NCBI GenBank assembly: GCA_900074885.1
Contig: FJUW01000042.1
Location: 62,001 to 126,000, forward strand
Length of the DNA: 64,000 bases
Source of the DNA: Rhynchosporium graminicola
Lineage: Eukaryota > Ascomycota > Leotiomycetes > Helotiales > Ploettnerulaceae
Reading direction: 5' to 3'
Shown here: positions 20,930-32,500 of the stretch, piece after piece
How positions within the stretch are numbered: the first letter of the stretch is position 1
Layout of the letters: every line of letters begins with the position of its first letter
Program-made: the position numbers and the translations under genes
The notes under the pieces: model-generated
Seen by the model: the letters and a program-made list of their open reading frames with translations, nothing else
Databases searched by the model: none
What the model was told of the DNA's origin: nothing

Positions 20930-21853
20930 TCATCTCTCCTCCAACCTACCAGGCTCTCCAGTCCAAAACTTCAAATCCTCCTTACTCGCCCCTCTTACCA
21001 AAACATGAACATGTTCCAACGTCCGAACACTCTGCAAACTAACCCAATTCTTAAACCACACCACTCTCTCGATCGCACCCCCTCCCTCTTCAGCCAACCT
21101 CTGTCCAAAGACCCTCTTCACAAACTCCTCGATAATCCCCCTACTTTCCTCCGTAACATCGCCCGTTTTCTCATCAACAGGAATAAGCGTCTTACTCCAG
21201 ACGACAATATGCGTGATATCATCAGCAAGACCGTATGGCCAGTCATTGACCAGAATTCTGTAATCTGAAGGAGACGAGAATGGGCTTGTCGAGATAGGGC
21301 TGAAGGGTGGCTGGCCCCAGGATGAGGGAAGGCGGTTTTGTAGGATGTAGGCGCTCATTGAGCCATATTCAGCCTTAGTGGCGGATGTCCAGGAAATGTA
21401 TTTCCGGAGCGCCGAGGGCTTGCGTTTAAGGGTTTCGAGTTTGTTCGTTGCTGGGAATAATAGACGAGGTAAGTGAGATGCAATACATATAGTGACGTGA
21501 TCGCTAAAAAGACAACTTTCGCAGTTGTATCACTTAGATGTGATGAGCCTTAATTGGCCCAAACTGGTACACATGAAGCTATTCCGAGACCAGGAACACT
21601 TTATGCTCAACTCAGACAAATGTATCAGAACATCCAAGCTGCGCCGATGATAATATCTGACAAGCAGAGGACATAGAGAGAATAGCAAAAGCAACTGACC
21701 AATGATCTCCTTCAACTCGTCCCAATCATGCAAATGGAATTCCTCATCTGTCTGTGACAACACCCACCTATCCACATCCGTCAGAGGAAATGGATGATCC
21801 TCTTCCTCAGACCCCACCTTTTCGCAACCTTGAGTTTGATCGTTCTCACCCAT
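20930..21853 (-). CDS. DUF3605 protein, N-acetylglucosamine-induced protein 1-like
   Basis: Two exons, 21853-21700 and 21450-20930, with a 249-bp phase-1 intron (GTCAGT..CCCAG). The product is 224 aa. Family landmarks run in order: PLTDVDRWVLSQTDEEFHLH, DWDELKEII joined by splicing to ATNKLETLKRKPSALRKYIS, WTSATKAEYGSM, SDYRILVNDWPYG, DDITHIVVWSKTLIPVD, and the C-terminal WFKNWVSLQSVRTLEHVHVL. Proteins of this family are widespread in fungi; one Candida member was described as induced by N-acetylglucosamine, but the biochemical role is not known to me. Frames inside the exons begin at internal Met codons and miss the N-terminal half. A Tc1/mariner element starts 77 bp upstream of the start codon, so the native promoter is probably displaced or lost. 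Confidence 0.9.
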
Positions 21854-21929
21854 CTTACATATGGGTCTCAAATTTAGATTGGGGCATAAGTTGACGATCG
21901 CGGTTTGACCAACGAAGCTTGTTTGTGTA

Positions 21930-22790
21930 CAGTAGGGTGCAAAAAGTCTTCGCACCCTCCCCCTTGTAGCCAAGGGCGACTTACCCGATTAGGACGTGTA
22001 ACTCTTGCTGCTTTTTTACGCGCCTCTTACTAAAAACACTATACTTTTACAGGTAAATAAGATGCCTCGACTTAAATTATAGCCTCAAATGCGTGCGCGA
22101 ATCGTTAAATTATCTTCTGAGTACTAGTCAGCCTCTCTAATTTATCGTAAATACCCTGAAATACCTCTTTTAACTATCTGATCTACGCTTAAGAATTACC
22201 CTTTCGGTACGACTGATTTTACGTTAAAACTACGAACTAGAAGGCCTCGAGCCTTAACTAAAGAATAACGCGATTATATATATATTACTATAAATCATTC
22301 GAACTCTTATATTAAGATATGCGACTTACTATAAGAAGTAAACGATGATTATAAGAAGTAGTATATATAGAGCCTTCTTCGCTCGATGGATAAGAAGAAG
22401 TAGCTATAAAAGAAGAGACCTTTTATTACCTCGGTATACGCAGAAGCTCGTCTCGAGTAGGTAATCCGGTATCAGGCATATACCCTTAACGATTAGATGA
22501 AGGTCTTGTGGTCTAATAAGTATATAATTAAACAAGGAGTAGGAATAAAGCCGATTTAGACTTATACTCGCCCTCGAGATTAATACTACGAAGTAGATAT
22601 ATAACTAGTTCGGTACTCAGAGAAAAGAGTAAAGAAGATACTCTAAGCTATATTTAGCTATAATAAAAGGATAGGTTTAATACCTCTCGATAGAGATCCT
22701 CTTGCTGCTCATGGAGGGGTTACTTCGTAAGTTATACGGAACTTATATAAGGCGTTTCTACTAGATATAATAGTCGAAGGAGGAGAGTTT
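21930..22790 (+). mobile_element. Tc1/mariner element, 5' part (terminal repeat plus transposase N-terminal half)
   Basis: The element begins CAGTAGGGTGCAAAAAGTC directly after a TA dinucleotide (21928-21929), the target of this superfamily. The end contains GGGTGC (21935-21940) facing GCACCC (21952-21957). A transposase frame opens with ATG at 22062 (MPRLNYSLK), then shows a helix-turn-helix reading (SASLIYRKYPEIPLST) with RIP stops. It stops at 22790, where the family B Gypsy element is inserted with target duplication AGTTT (22786-22790 and 53000-53004). The remainder continues at 53005. Confidence 0.9.
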
Positions 22791-22972
22791 TGTAATGGGT
22801 CTGTGCGCCTAGTGCCTCCTACTCCTGTATTTCAGAATTGGAGAGGAAGGAAGAACCTTCTCTCCTTAGCAATTAGTTTCTATATTAACTAGATTATTAC
22901 TAGCGAACCTCTAGCGACTATTCTACTATTCTATTATACCTATTTACCTTAGCGTACTAAGTGATTATTATA
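22791..22972 (+). repeat. 5' LTR of Gypsy family B (182 bp)
   Basis: Starts TGTAATGGGTCTGTGCGCC and ends GTGATTATTATA (a RIP-altered ..CATTACA), so the ends are the inverted TGTAA/TTACA. Matched over its whole length by 52818-52999. Confidence 0.93.
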
Positions 22973-23313
22973 TTCTAATTACTTTTACTTAACGTTAGCC
23001 TAAATAGTTATAATAGCTTAAAGCGGAGAATCCTCTACTACGTTAACCCGACCTATACTCTAAGACGACTCTATCAGGGCCTAGATAATACCTAGCGATA
23101 TACTAGTAGACGACCTTTTAGTTCTATAAGAGAAACTCTAATCGCTAAAGAAACGGAATAATATCCTAGATAACCTTATAGTTAAGTGCTAACGAATATT
23201 CGGCGAAGACCTTACTTAATACCCTCCGGAAGCTACTATAAGAACACGACTCTACTAAGCTCATATATCCGAAGACTTTACTCTAAGTATAGAGAGAGAT
23301 ACTAGTCGATTAG

Positions 23314-23518
23314 TATTAGTATCACTCTGTCGTAGTACGTATAATCAAGTAGTCTGCGTGAGCCAAAGTATAGTGATAATAGTAGTGGTATTATCTGTTG
23401 TATCGTGGCTGTCTTTCCTAGGTAGTCGAGACTCCGTAAGGGAGATATATCTGGCCGGCTAAACCCCGGCGCAGATACTCGACTAATACGTGACTATAGA
23501 CTAATATATGGACTAATA
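23314..23518 (-). repeat. 3' LTR of the Copia element (205 bp)
   Basis: Contains an unusually intact core (about 23330-23480, with CTGGCCGGCTAAACCCCGGC) shared with 29355-29559. The two copies differ mainly by C/T and G/A changes. Confidence 0.92.
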
Positions 23519-23799
23519 CTAGGAGTACTTTAAAGTAGCTCTAAACTATCTACTTCTCCGTATGAAAGCAACGCTTTTTGCCTTCTAATAAGAGTAGTAC
23601 CGTAGTACTACTCGTGCAGAAGTATTATATAGTATATAGGTTTCCACGTGATTAGGTCTAAAGATTCTGCTTAAAAGATAACTGAACTAAACGCCTTATA
23701 GGCTCTCTTCCGGCTTCAAGTTATCTAAATTCCCTCTATCTACCTATTCTATAGGCTTAATAACTAATTGATTTATATATAATAGCTCCTTCAGAGCTC

Positions 23800-26700
23800 T
23801 ATTGCAATTTATCTTAGTTATCGTATCCGCAGGGTTATCTGGCCCTACTACCTAAATTACCTCCGATATCTCCTTTCTTTCGTACGCCTGACGTAGATAT
23901 ATAAGGTTAATTATTAATCTCTTCTCTCTTATAGTATTAAGTTGTACTACGTAGTCGTATAAAGACTTAGAGTCGGTAATTATAACTAAAGGTAGTACTA
24001 TGATCTCTATGATCTGTTTAATAGTAGTCTTAATAGCACTAGCTATATTAAAACCTTCTGATATAGCGTATAGTTCAGAGGCTAGTATAGATCTGGTAAC
24101 TCTCTTATAGTATACCGAAGACTAGTGAATAACGTTTACCTTATTATACTTATCTATAAGTATATAGACGTAGCTAATTTGAGAGTAGAAGTCTTTCAAA
24201 TTAGTAAATAAACTATTAGTAAATACGATAAGTTTCAGAGACTTCTTATCTAATTTGACGTATCGGATCGAGACCTTTACTATAGTTGAGCTTTTGCTAT
24301 GAGATTCTCTTATTTAAGAGCTTAAAGTCTTTCTCTATCGGATTCATAGTTTATATAGCAAAAGAGATATCAAACGATACTTCCGGCTAAGAAATAGTTA
24401 CTAGGTATAAACCTCTAGCTCTCTAGGCAGTAAATTACTCGATTTAGGTAAGACCTTATTATATACCTCCACGGGAGTTAGTGAGATTAACTAGTTCTTT
24501 CTTAATTATTCTTAGTATCTTATCGTACGATTATTAAGACAGTCGAATAGAGCTATTAGTTTCTAAGGTAATATGACCTCTATTAAAGTTAATTAGGTAT
24601 AAAGTAGTTAATTACTCTCTCTCGTTCGGCTTAAATCTAGCTTTCTATAGCTCTCTTTCTTCTGCGTCTATAAAGGTCTTATTACCGACGAAGAAGGTAT
24701 TATTAATCTGAAGACTAAGAGCTCCTATACTAGCTTTATTACCTGAAACAGATAGTAGACACGTATCGAACGTCGATAGTACTATATGGAGCTTCTTAAC
24801 CTTATATCTATAGTATGTACCGAACTAATAGTTCGCTGACTTTAGTATACTATACATAAGCTTAACGTACCGTAAAACTAATATAGCTAAGTCAGAATCT
24901 CCTTTAGAGAGCGCACGAAGAAGTCACGTATTAGGTATAACGTAGACTGAGTATAAGCTTATATAATATTATAGCTATATACTTTAAACTCAGGGTATAT
25001 AACTGCGTATACTAGTAGTAGTTATTAGCTGACTTATTAAATAGTCGGTAACGTAGTAAGTACTTAGTTCTTTCTAGAGTTATTATATACTTATATAACT
25101 AGTCTAGACTTCTCGTAGGCTTTCAATATACCCTTAAATTTAGTCTAGTTGATAAATTTAGCGTTAAAAACCCTAGCTCTAGCTAGTAATTCGTCTTTAT
25201 AGACTAATTTAAAGATCCTTATAGCGATTAGACCGTTAATCTCTTTATATCTTAACGCAGCGTATTAAGGTTCTACTACTAGAGAACTAATAAATAATTC
25301 GTTATTATCTCTGAATCGAATTAGCTTTCGTCGATCTCGATAAGGTTACTTCTTTAGTACTAGTATAGGTCGATTTGGCTTAGTAGTACTAAGTGATAGT
25401 AAGAGTATAATTTCAGGTAAAATACCCTCTAGTTCGTCAGAATCGATTTCTTCTTTATACTATAGTTTAATCGACGTAGAGCGAAAGGTTATTAGTCTAC
25501 TATCGATTTCTATTACGTAGTTCTCTCTATCCGTAGAAATAAGTAGCTAAGGTCTATCCCAGAAGCCTTTCTCTCTCTAAACTAGTACTAGAGAGTTCAA
25601 TAGAAGGTCTCTTACTACTATAGAACTTAGTCTATTCCGAGTATTCAGGGCGTTATTAACTTGCTGACGACTCTATAGCTTGCGAATCTCTTCTATAGCC
25701 TTATGAAGTGTAGCAGCTCGTTAGGAGACTGATAGTAAAGGGGCGTCTATCTCTACTATTCTGGAGTATACTCTAAATACTAGTAAAACAGGTATAATTC
25801 CACTAGGTCCAGAAATATAGTTAATCACGTGGAATACTATCTATAGTGCTATATCTTAACTAAGGTATAGCAACTCCTTCCGAATTATCGTATAAGCTCT
25901 CTTCAGAGGGCTGTAGTATCTCTCTACCTTACTAATAGAGTAGTAAGCCTCTATAGGTATAACTTTAACTATAGAACCTTCTGTCTTAGTACTCTATACG
26001 AATTCTTTTAACTTAAATTACGTACCTGCGTCTATAACGATAAAATCAGGTAGTCTAAGGTAAGTATCTATCTATACCTACTTAAATCGGTTCTATACGT
26101 GCTCTGCAGATATATTAGTAAGAAAACCTCTGTTCTGGAAGGTAGTACCTTAATCGACTATATATAAGACTTATCGACCGTCTAGTTATATGATATCGAT
26201 TACGACTTCGTAATTGAAGTATATATTATTAGTATTATAGAGCTTAAACTTAAATCTGCCTAGTAATCTTCCGTATAGCTAGTAGTACTTATAGAGCTTA
26301 GTAAGCTCCTTTAGTACCCCTGAGTTATGCTTATAACCGGCTTATTATAGTAAATCTTCTAGCTTTCTTACTAAGGGGTATCCGAATTAGTAGTAAAGTC
26401 GATATAAATCCGTCTCCGTAAGTACTTTTATATTCGACTAGAAACACTCTGTAATATATATCTTAAGTAACTTCTTCTAGAGTAAGAAGAGGTAGCCGAA
26501 TCTGCGTATAACTAGTATATCTCCCTATAGTATAACGAGTATATTACGAAGATTATCTAATATAACTCTGAGCTTATCTATATCATCTAAATAGAGTAGA
26601 AATAGGATATCTATAGCTATAACCTTAAATTATATCTTTCTAATTAGAGAAAGTATAATTACTATACTAATAGAAATAGCTTTACTAATACCGAATTTGA

Positions 26701-28900
26701 CGTTTATTCCACGGGAAGGCAAGAGTTCAGCCTTATATAGAGCCTTATAGGCTTCGTATTGACCTTTACTTACTATAGATACCTTTACTACTCTAGTATT
26801 AATTATAATTCTATGGAAAACTAACGAATTATATCAGGGGCTGCTTATTACTATCTCTAGGGTCCGGTCCTCTTCCGTGGCTTCTTCGGCAGTATCTATT
26901 AGGTGCTTAAAAGCCGTATTTACTAGGGTTTCTATTATTAGCTATACGGCTTCTACTAAGATAAGTCCTATAGAAGTTATAAATAGAGCTTCCGGCTTTT
27001 CGTCGTCGGAATCGTAGTCTATATCGCTCCCGGCTTCGTATAAGGTAAAGGCAGTAGCTATATATTCGTCTTCTATACTTTCGTACTCTGCGATATATTA
27101 TCTATATACTTTCTTAAAGACTCTTCTAAAGTTACCTTTAAACTTAGAAGAGTTCTTCGCTTTGAACCTCTCCTTAGCTTTCTCTCTTTCTTCTACTATA
27201 TAGTCGAAGGATATGTAATCCGTAGTATTATATACCTAGTACTTCTTAGCGTTACCTTCCTTATCTAGCGTATTTATCTTCTTCTCTCCTTATATTCTGA
27301 ATCGCCTTTTACTATCTCTCTTCTCCTTCTCTCCGTATACTTATCCTTTATCAGAATCGCTTCGGAATTTTCGATTAGTATAGAAGGTAGTACTAGTTAT
27401 AGGGTATACGTGTTCGTAGTTAATGATAGAGGTTCTAATAGAAGTAATCGTCTTTTTAGTAGAAGTTATAAGTTAAGCTAGAGTAATCTAGTAAGCTTCC
27501 GAGCTTTAGTAAGTAGTAATAATCTTATTTATAATAAACTTCTTATAGCGTAATTTAAAGGGTATACTATAACGTAGCTCTCTAATCTGCGTAGAGAGTA
27601 TATTAAAGCACTCTGAAGTCGCCTTTCTAGGGTTCTTTTCCTTAATCGATTTAAGAGTAAGAAGATTCCATATAGTTAGAGAAGATCTAGTAAACTTCTC
27701 GCTCTTAAACTAATCTATTATATTCTTTAGTATAGTATCGAATTTAATAATTAGAGAGGTTCCAGGGATACTATTTAGACTATAATAGTAGTATTAGAGA
27801 GTAGCGCCTTTTAGTATTAATAGAAACGCTTTACTATACTCCTTAGGTGGAATCTCGGCTCTTAAGCAGGCGTCGTAGAATATTCTGACCTTACTACTGA
27901 AGCTATCTCTATCTCCCTTGAATTTCATTTCTTCTAGAAATATATAGGAGAAGCTAGCGATCTCCTTTCTATACGACTTCTCTTTCTCCTTCTATACTAT
28001 ATTATAGTACTCTCCCTCTCCTCCTCTAGCTCCTTAGTAGCTATCTCCTCCTCCTCCTTCTCCTTAGTAGCCTTCTTCTCCTTAGTAGCTATCTCCTCCT
28101 TAGTAGCTTCCTCCTTCTCTAGCTCCTCCTTCTCTACTCCCTGTATTCTTCAGTATACGCTTTCTATAGTATTACTGCTCTTCTCTATTCTGATCAGAGG
28201 AGGTCTCTTTATATTACTATATTCCTTCGGTAGAATCTCGGTCTTATTATAGAGGTTCGTAGTATTCTTTATCAAAGTCGAATTCGCTGATAGGAGGTAA
28301 GCCGAGTGTAGTATAGTATCTTTATCGTAGTCTATAGAACTCTTTCTTTGATCTCTTATACTCTAATTCGTCTTATTAAGTAGCTATATTATTTATTATC
28401 TCCTTCTCTCTCTTATCTCGCTATTACTGTGTAGATATCTGCTTCTCTAGTACTAGTAGGTTTAATATTATATATTATAGCTATATAGAGAGTATCTTCT
28501 CTCTTACTATATTCTCTAGCTCCTTTAAAGTCTAACTACTACGTATAGTATCCTATGGAGTATATAGAAGCTTATATAGCTCCTGCGCAGGTTCGTCGCC
28601 TTCTTCGATAAATATACCTTTAGTACGTAGGGTGAATATAAGGTTATTATTTAACGATTTCTTAATAGATTTGAAAGAGTCTATTATCTAACTTTTATAT
28701 ATCTTCTTAAATAAGGAGTATAAGGGTCTATCTACGTAGTTAGAGCTCTTAATTTGTCTAATAAGACCTTCTCCCTGTTTTTATATAGTCTCCGGGTCTA
28801 GTAGGTCCTTGCCGGAGTTCATAGGTGTATCGAAAGCACTGACCTCGGGGGTATTATTATCTCTTACTATATTAAAGGTCTGATTCGTATAAGTGTTTTG
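23800..28900 (-). pseudogene. Copia gag-pol remnant
   Basis: On the minus strand near the left end there is a Copia RNase H: KLIVFTNSLFTNLKDFYSQI (about 24235-24130), ITDSKSLYDYVVQLNT (about 23990-23900) and LRQAYERKEISEVI..DNPAD (about 23895-23805). These are the classical C-terminal landmarks of the family. Reverse transcriptase, integrase and gag should follow to the right in that order (about 24.3-28.9 kb), but RIP stops make exact limits unreadable by eye. A Glu/Lys-rich low-complexity stretch occurs at about 28000-28160. Confidence 0.85.
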
Positions 28901-29050
28901 GTGCTATTCCGAGGTTGTTTAGAATAGTAGTTATAGAGTTATTCTTAAGTATTATATAGCGCTAGCGTAGCGCGTTTAAGTTTGACTTCGAGTTTTCAGC
29001 GGAACTTAAAAGCGCGTTAAGTCGGGTTGCCGTGGTAATCGAAGTATATA

Positions 29051-29102
29051 GAAGGTAGGTACGTAGAAGGTAGGTACGTAGAAGGTAGGTACGTAGAAGG
29101 TA
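29051..29102. repeat. 15-bp tandem repeat in the Copia leader
   Basis: GAAGGTAGGTACGTA is repeated 3.4 times without a mismatch, between the 5' LTR and gag of the Copia element. Confidence 0.9.
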
Positions 29103-29354
29103 ATAGTAGTATAATATGCTAGAATTCGAATCCTTTAATCGTATCGCAGGTAGAATCCAGGTAAATTATCTTAGTAATTCAAGTTAAATAGTAAAGAGGA
29201 GACCGTGTCTTCTCTAGTACTTGAGCTATTGCTATAGTAGATATCTCTACTCTTTAAGATTTAATAGCGCGCTCTTTTCAGTAGTCGGAATTCTTAGAAT
29301 CTAAGAATTTAACTGCTTTTAAAGAGTGAAATGATCTATACGTCTATTGATTAA

Positions 29355-29559
29355 TATTGGTATTACTCTGTCGTAGTACGTATAATCAAGTAGTCTGCGT
29401 GAGCTAAAGTATAGTGATAATAGTAGTAGTATTATCTGTTGTATCGTAGCTATCTTTCCTAGGTAGTCGAGACTCCGTAAGGGAGATATATCTGGCCGGC
29501 TAAACCCTGGCGCAGATACTCGACTAACACGTGACTATGGACCAACATATGGACTAATA
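29355..29559 (-). repeat. 5' LTR of the Copia element (205 bp)
   Basis: Same length as the left copy, ending ACATATGGACTAATA before the target duplicate ATTAG. It keeps CACGTG and CCAACA where the left copy has TACGTG and CTAATA, so RIP hit the two LTRs unequally. Confidence 0.92.
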
Positions 29560-29564
29560 ATTAG

Positions 29565-32500
29565 TAGCTCCTGAAGAATCGCTAATTCCTCGCTAGGATA
29601 AAAGTAAATATATGATTCTACTGGAATACGAGGGCAGGAGCTAAAGAGAGCTTACTAAGTACTTGTAGGCTTATAACCGAGTCTTCGACTACGATACTAA
29701 AGGGTACTTAACTAATCTCGTTAAGATTAAATAGGTAGTAATACTACTTTATAAGGAACTAGTGAATATCTAGGAAAGGTTCAGGAAGTATACTCTAGAT
29801 ACCCTTTACGAGATAACCTGGGAAAGTTATAAAGAGTTCTTAGCGAATCTCTAGCTACTTTTTATCTTATGAAGAGTAGCTAACTTATAGGCCTATAAGA
29901 ACGCTCGCTAAAAGCTAAGTTAACTAATTAGGAAGTTTATAAATTACCTTAAAGAAAAAGAGGAATAACTCGAACCTTTTATTAAGCGCTAATTATAAGA
30001 TATCTTATTTAATAAGATCCGCTTAGAGATTCGCTAGAAAATCGTCGAGAATAGCTAAGCTAATAGACTTTAGACCCGAGACTAAGTTATTTCTGCTATT
30101 ACTTTTTAAGAGACTTATATCTTATCTAGAGGTACTAATAGTAATAAAAGATAAAGGGAACTTAAAGAGCAGAAATATAAGGAGTTAAACGCGAAGAAGG
30201 ACGACTCGTATAAGCACTAGCGAAGAACTAACGATTAATAAGATAAGAGCTAATAAAAATAAGAAAGAAAGAAAGATCTAAATAGTATACTTATTAAGGA
30301 TTAGCTAATAAGATAGGATATCTTTAAGGTTTAGTACTACTCTTATAATAAATATAGATATATCTCTCTGAACTATCTAAAATCAAATACTAGTAATACT
30401 AAAGATAAATACTAAGGAAAGCTATAACTTATAGTATCTTCTATATCCGGATTAAGTTTACTAGATAATAAGATAGAAATCTAAATAAAGATTCTATCCT
30501 AAGGTAAGTAGAAATCGATAATTGCTCTTATTAATAGTAAAGCAGAAGATAACTTTATATTAAGACTAGTTACTAAAGAATACGAGCTTAAACTTATTAG
30601 TAAAGGACTAAGGACTTTCTAGATACTTTTATAGAATAAAGGCGTTATCTTCGGTACTATAGTCGCTCAGGTAGAGATAGCCGATTCGATTAGATAGACT
30701 AGAGTCGATACTCTTCAGCTAAGAGTTATTAATATACTAGGTATAGACCTGATATTAGAGTAGCTATAGTTAGAGAATATAGATCCTCGGATTAGCTTTA
30801 AGAATAAGTAGTAGAGGTTCCCTTATAATTTGAAGGACTCTGATAGCCTTAATATTATAGTACCTCGAGCTTTTACGACTCTTATTAACGTATAGAAATC
30901 TCTTATATATACTATAATACTTAACTTGCGTATAATACGCTAGATAGATACTAGCGATACGCTTACTATTCCCTTCGTATATAGTGACTTTAAGGATATA
31001 TTCTCTAAGGAGAAAGGAAGCGAGCTACTCCTATTAGAGGGCTATTAATATGCTATCGAGTTAGAACTAGGATTAAAGATACCTTATTCTCTAATCTATA
31101 ACCTCTCTAAGAAGGAACTAGAGGTTCTCTAGGAATACCTCGACTTATTAGAAGTAAAGGGTTAGATAAGGAAGAGTAAGAGTCCTATAGGTATATCTAT
31201 TCTTTTTATACTTAAGAAAGATAGTAGCTTTCGATTATATATCGATTACTAAGCTCTAAATAAAATTATAATTAAGGATTAGTACCTTCTGCTATTAATT
31301 AGCGAAACGCTAGATAAGCTCTAGGATACTAGAGTATTTACTAAACTAGACTTATAAAACGCCTACTACTATATCCGAATTCGCTAAAGTAATAAATAGA
31401 AGACTGCATTTCGTACTCGATATAGGTATTACGAGTATTAAGTTATACTATTTAGATTATTAAATATACTAGCGACTTTCTAAGTATTTATTAATAATAC
31501 GCTAGCGGGCCTTGTTAATATTACTTATATTATATATCTTAATAATATCCTAATCTATTCTGCTAACTTATTATAATATGAATAATATATCCGCTAAATA
31601 CTAGAGAGACTTCGGTATATAAACCTCTTTATTAAGTTATTAAAATGCTCTTTTAATACTAAAAGTATAGAGTTTCTAAGATATATTATCTCTTTAGCTA
31701 GTGTTTTAATAGATATAAGCTAGATAAATACTATTAGGGAATAGCTAGAGCCTGAAAGTATTAGAGATATATAAGTCTTTATCAGTTTTATAAACTTCTA
31801 CTAGCGATTTATCGTAAGGTTCTTAGCGATTACTTAACTTCTAATAAGTTTAATAGAAAGTAAGAAGAAAAGGTAACCTGCTTCTGCTTTTAGATAAAGT
31901 ACTATAGAAAGGGAAGCTTTTAACGTGTTAAAAGATATATTTACTATAGTACCTTTTCTTATATACTTCGATCTACTAAAGCTGAGAAAGCTAGAGATTA
32001 ACGCTTCTAGGTTTACTATCGCGGGAATTCTCTCTTAGCCTAGAAATTAGCTAGCGAAAGAAAGGGAAAAGGCTATCTAGCACCTTATCGCGTTCTTTAG
32101 TAAAAAGCTAGAACCTACTAAGTTGAATTATGAAGTATATAACTAAGAACTCCTTATAATTATTAAGTATTTTATATACTAGAGGTATTACCTTAAAGGT
32201 AGTATAGCTCTAGTTAAGGTATTAATAGACTATAGTAACTTCTGTCACTTTATAACTATAATAGTATTAAGCTAGCGATAAGCTAGATAAGCTCTAGAGC
32301 TATCTAAGTATAACTTTATATTAAGTTATAGATAAGGGAAAAATAATCCCGCTAATAGACTATCGAGAAGGCCTAACTATAAGCCGGCGAAAGATAAGGA
32401 AAATATCATACTCCTTACTTTATAAAATAAGCTACGAAGTATAATTAAAGATAAGTTAATCTATATACTTAGTAAAGCTAATAATATGATAGAGAGTAAC

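Larger units (their letters stand above)
23314..29559 (-). mobile_element. Ty1/Copia element inserted in Gypsy family B gag
   Basis: 6,246 bp with 205-bp LTRs at 23314-23518 and 29355-29559 and target duplication ATTAG (23309-23313 and 29560-29564). LTR ends are RIP-altered TGTTGG..CCAACA (TATTAG/TATTGG..ACTAATA). The coding strand is minus: RNase H lies next to the left LTR, so the left LTR is 3'. It interrupts the gag region of the family B Gypsy element. Confidence 0.93.

Noticed and set aside
28000..28160. CRISPR-like or regulatory repeat in the CTCCT-rich stretch
   Set aside because: Irregular low-complexity sequence on the antisense strand of the Copia element, encoding Glu/Lys-rich protein. 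No spacer-repeat periodicity.
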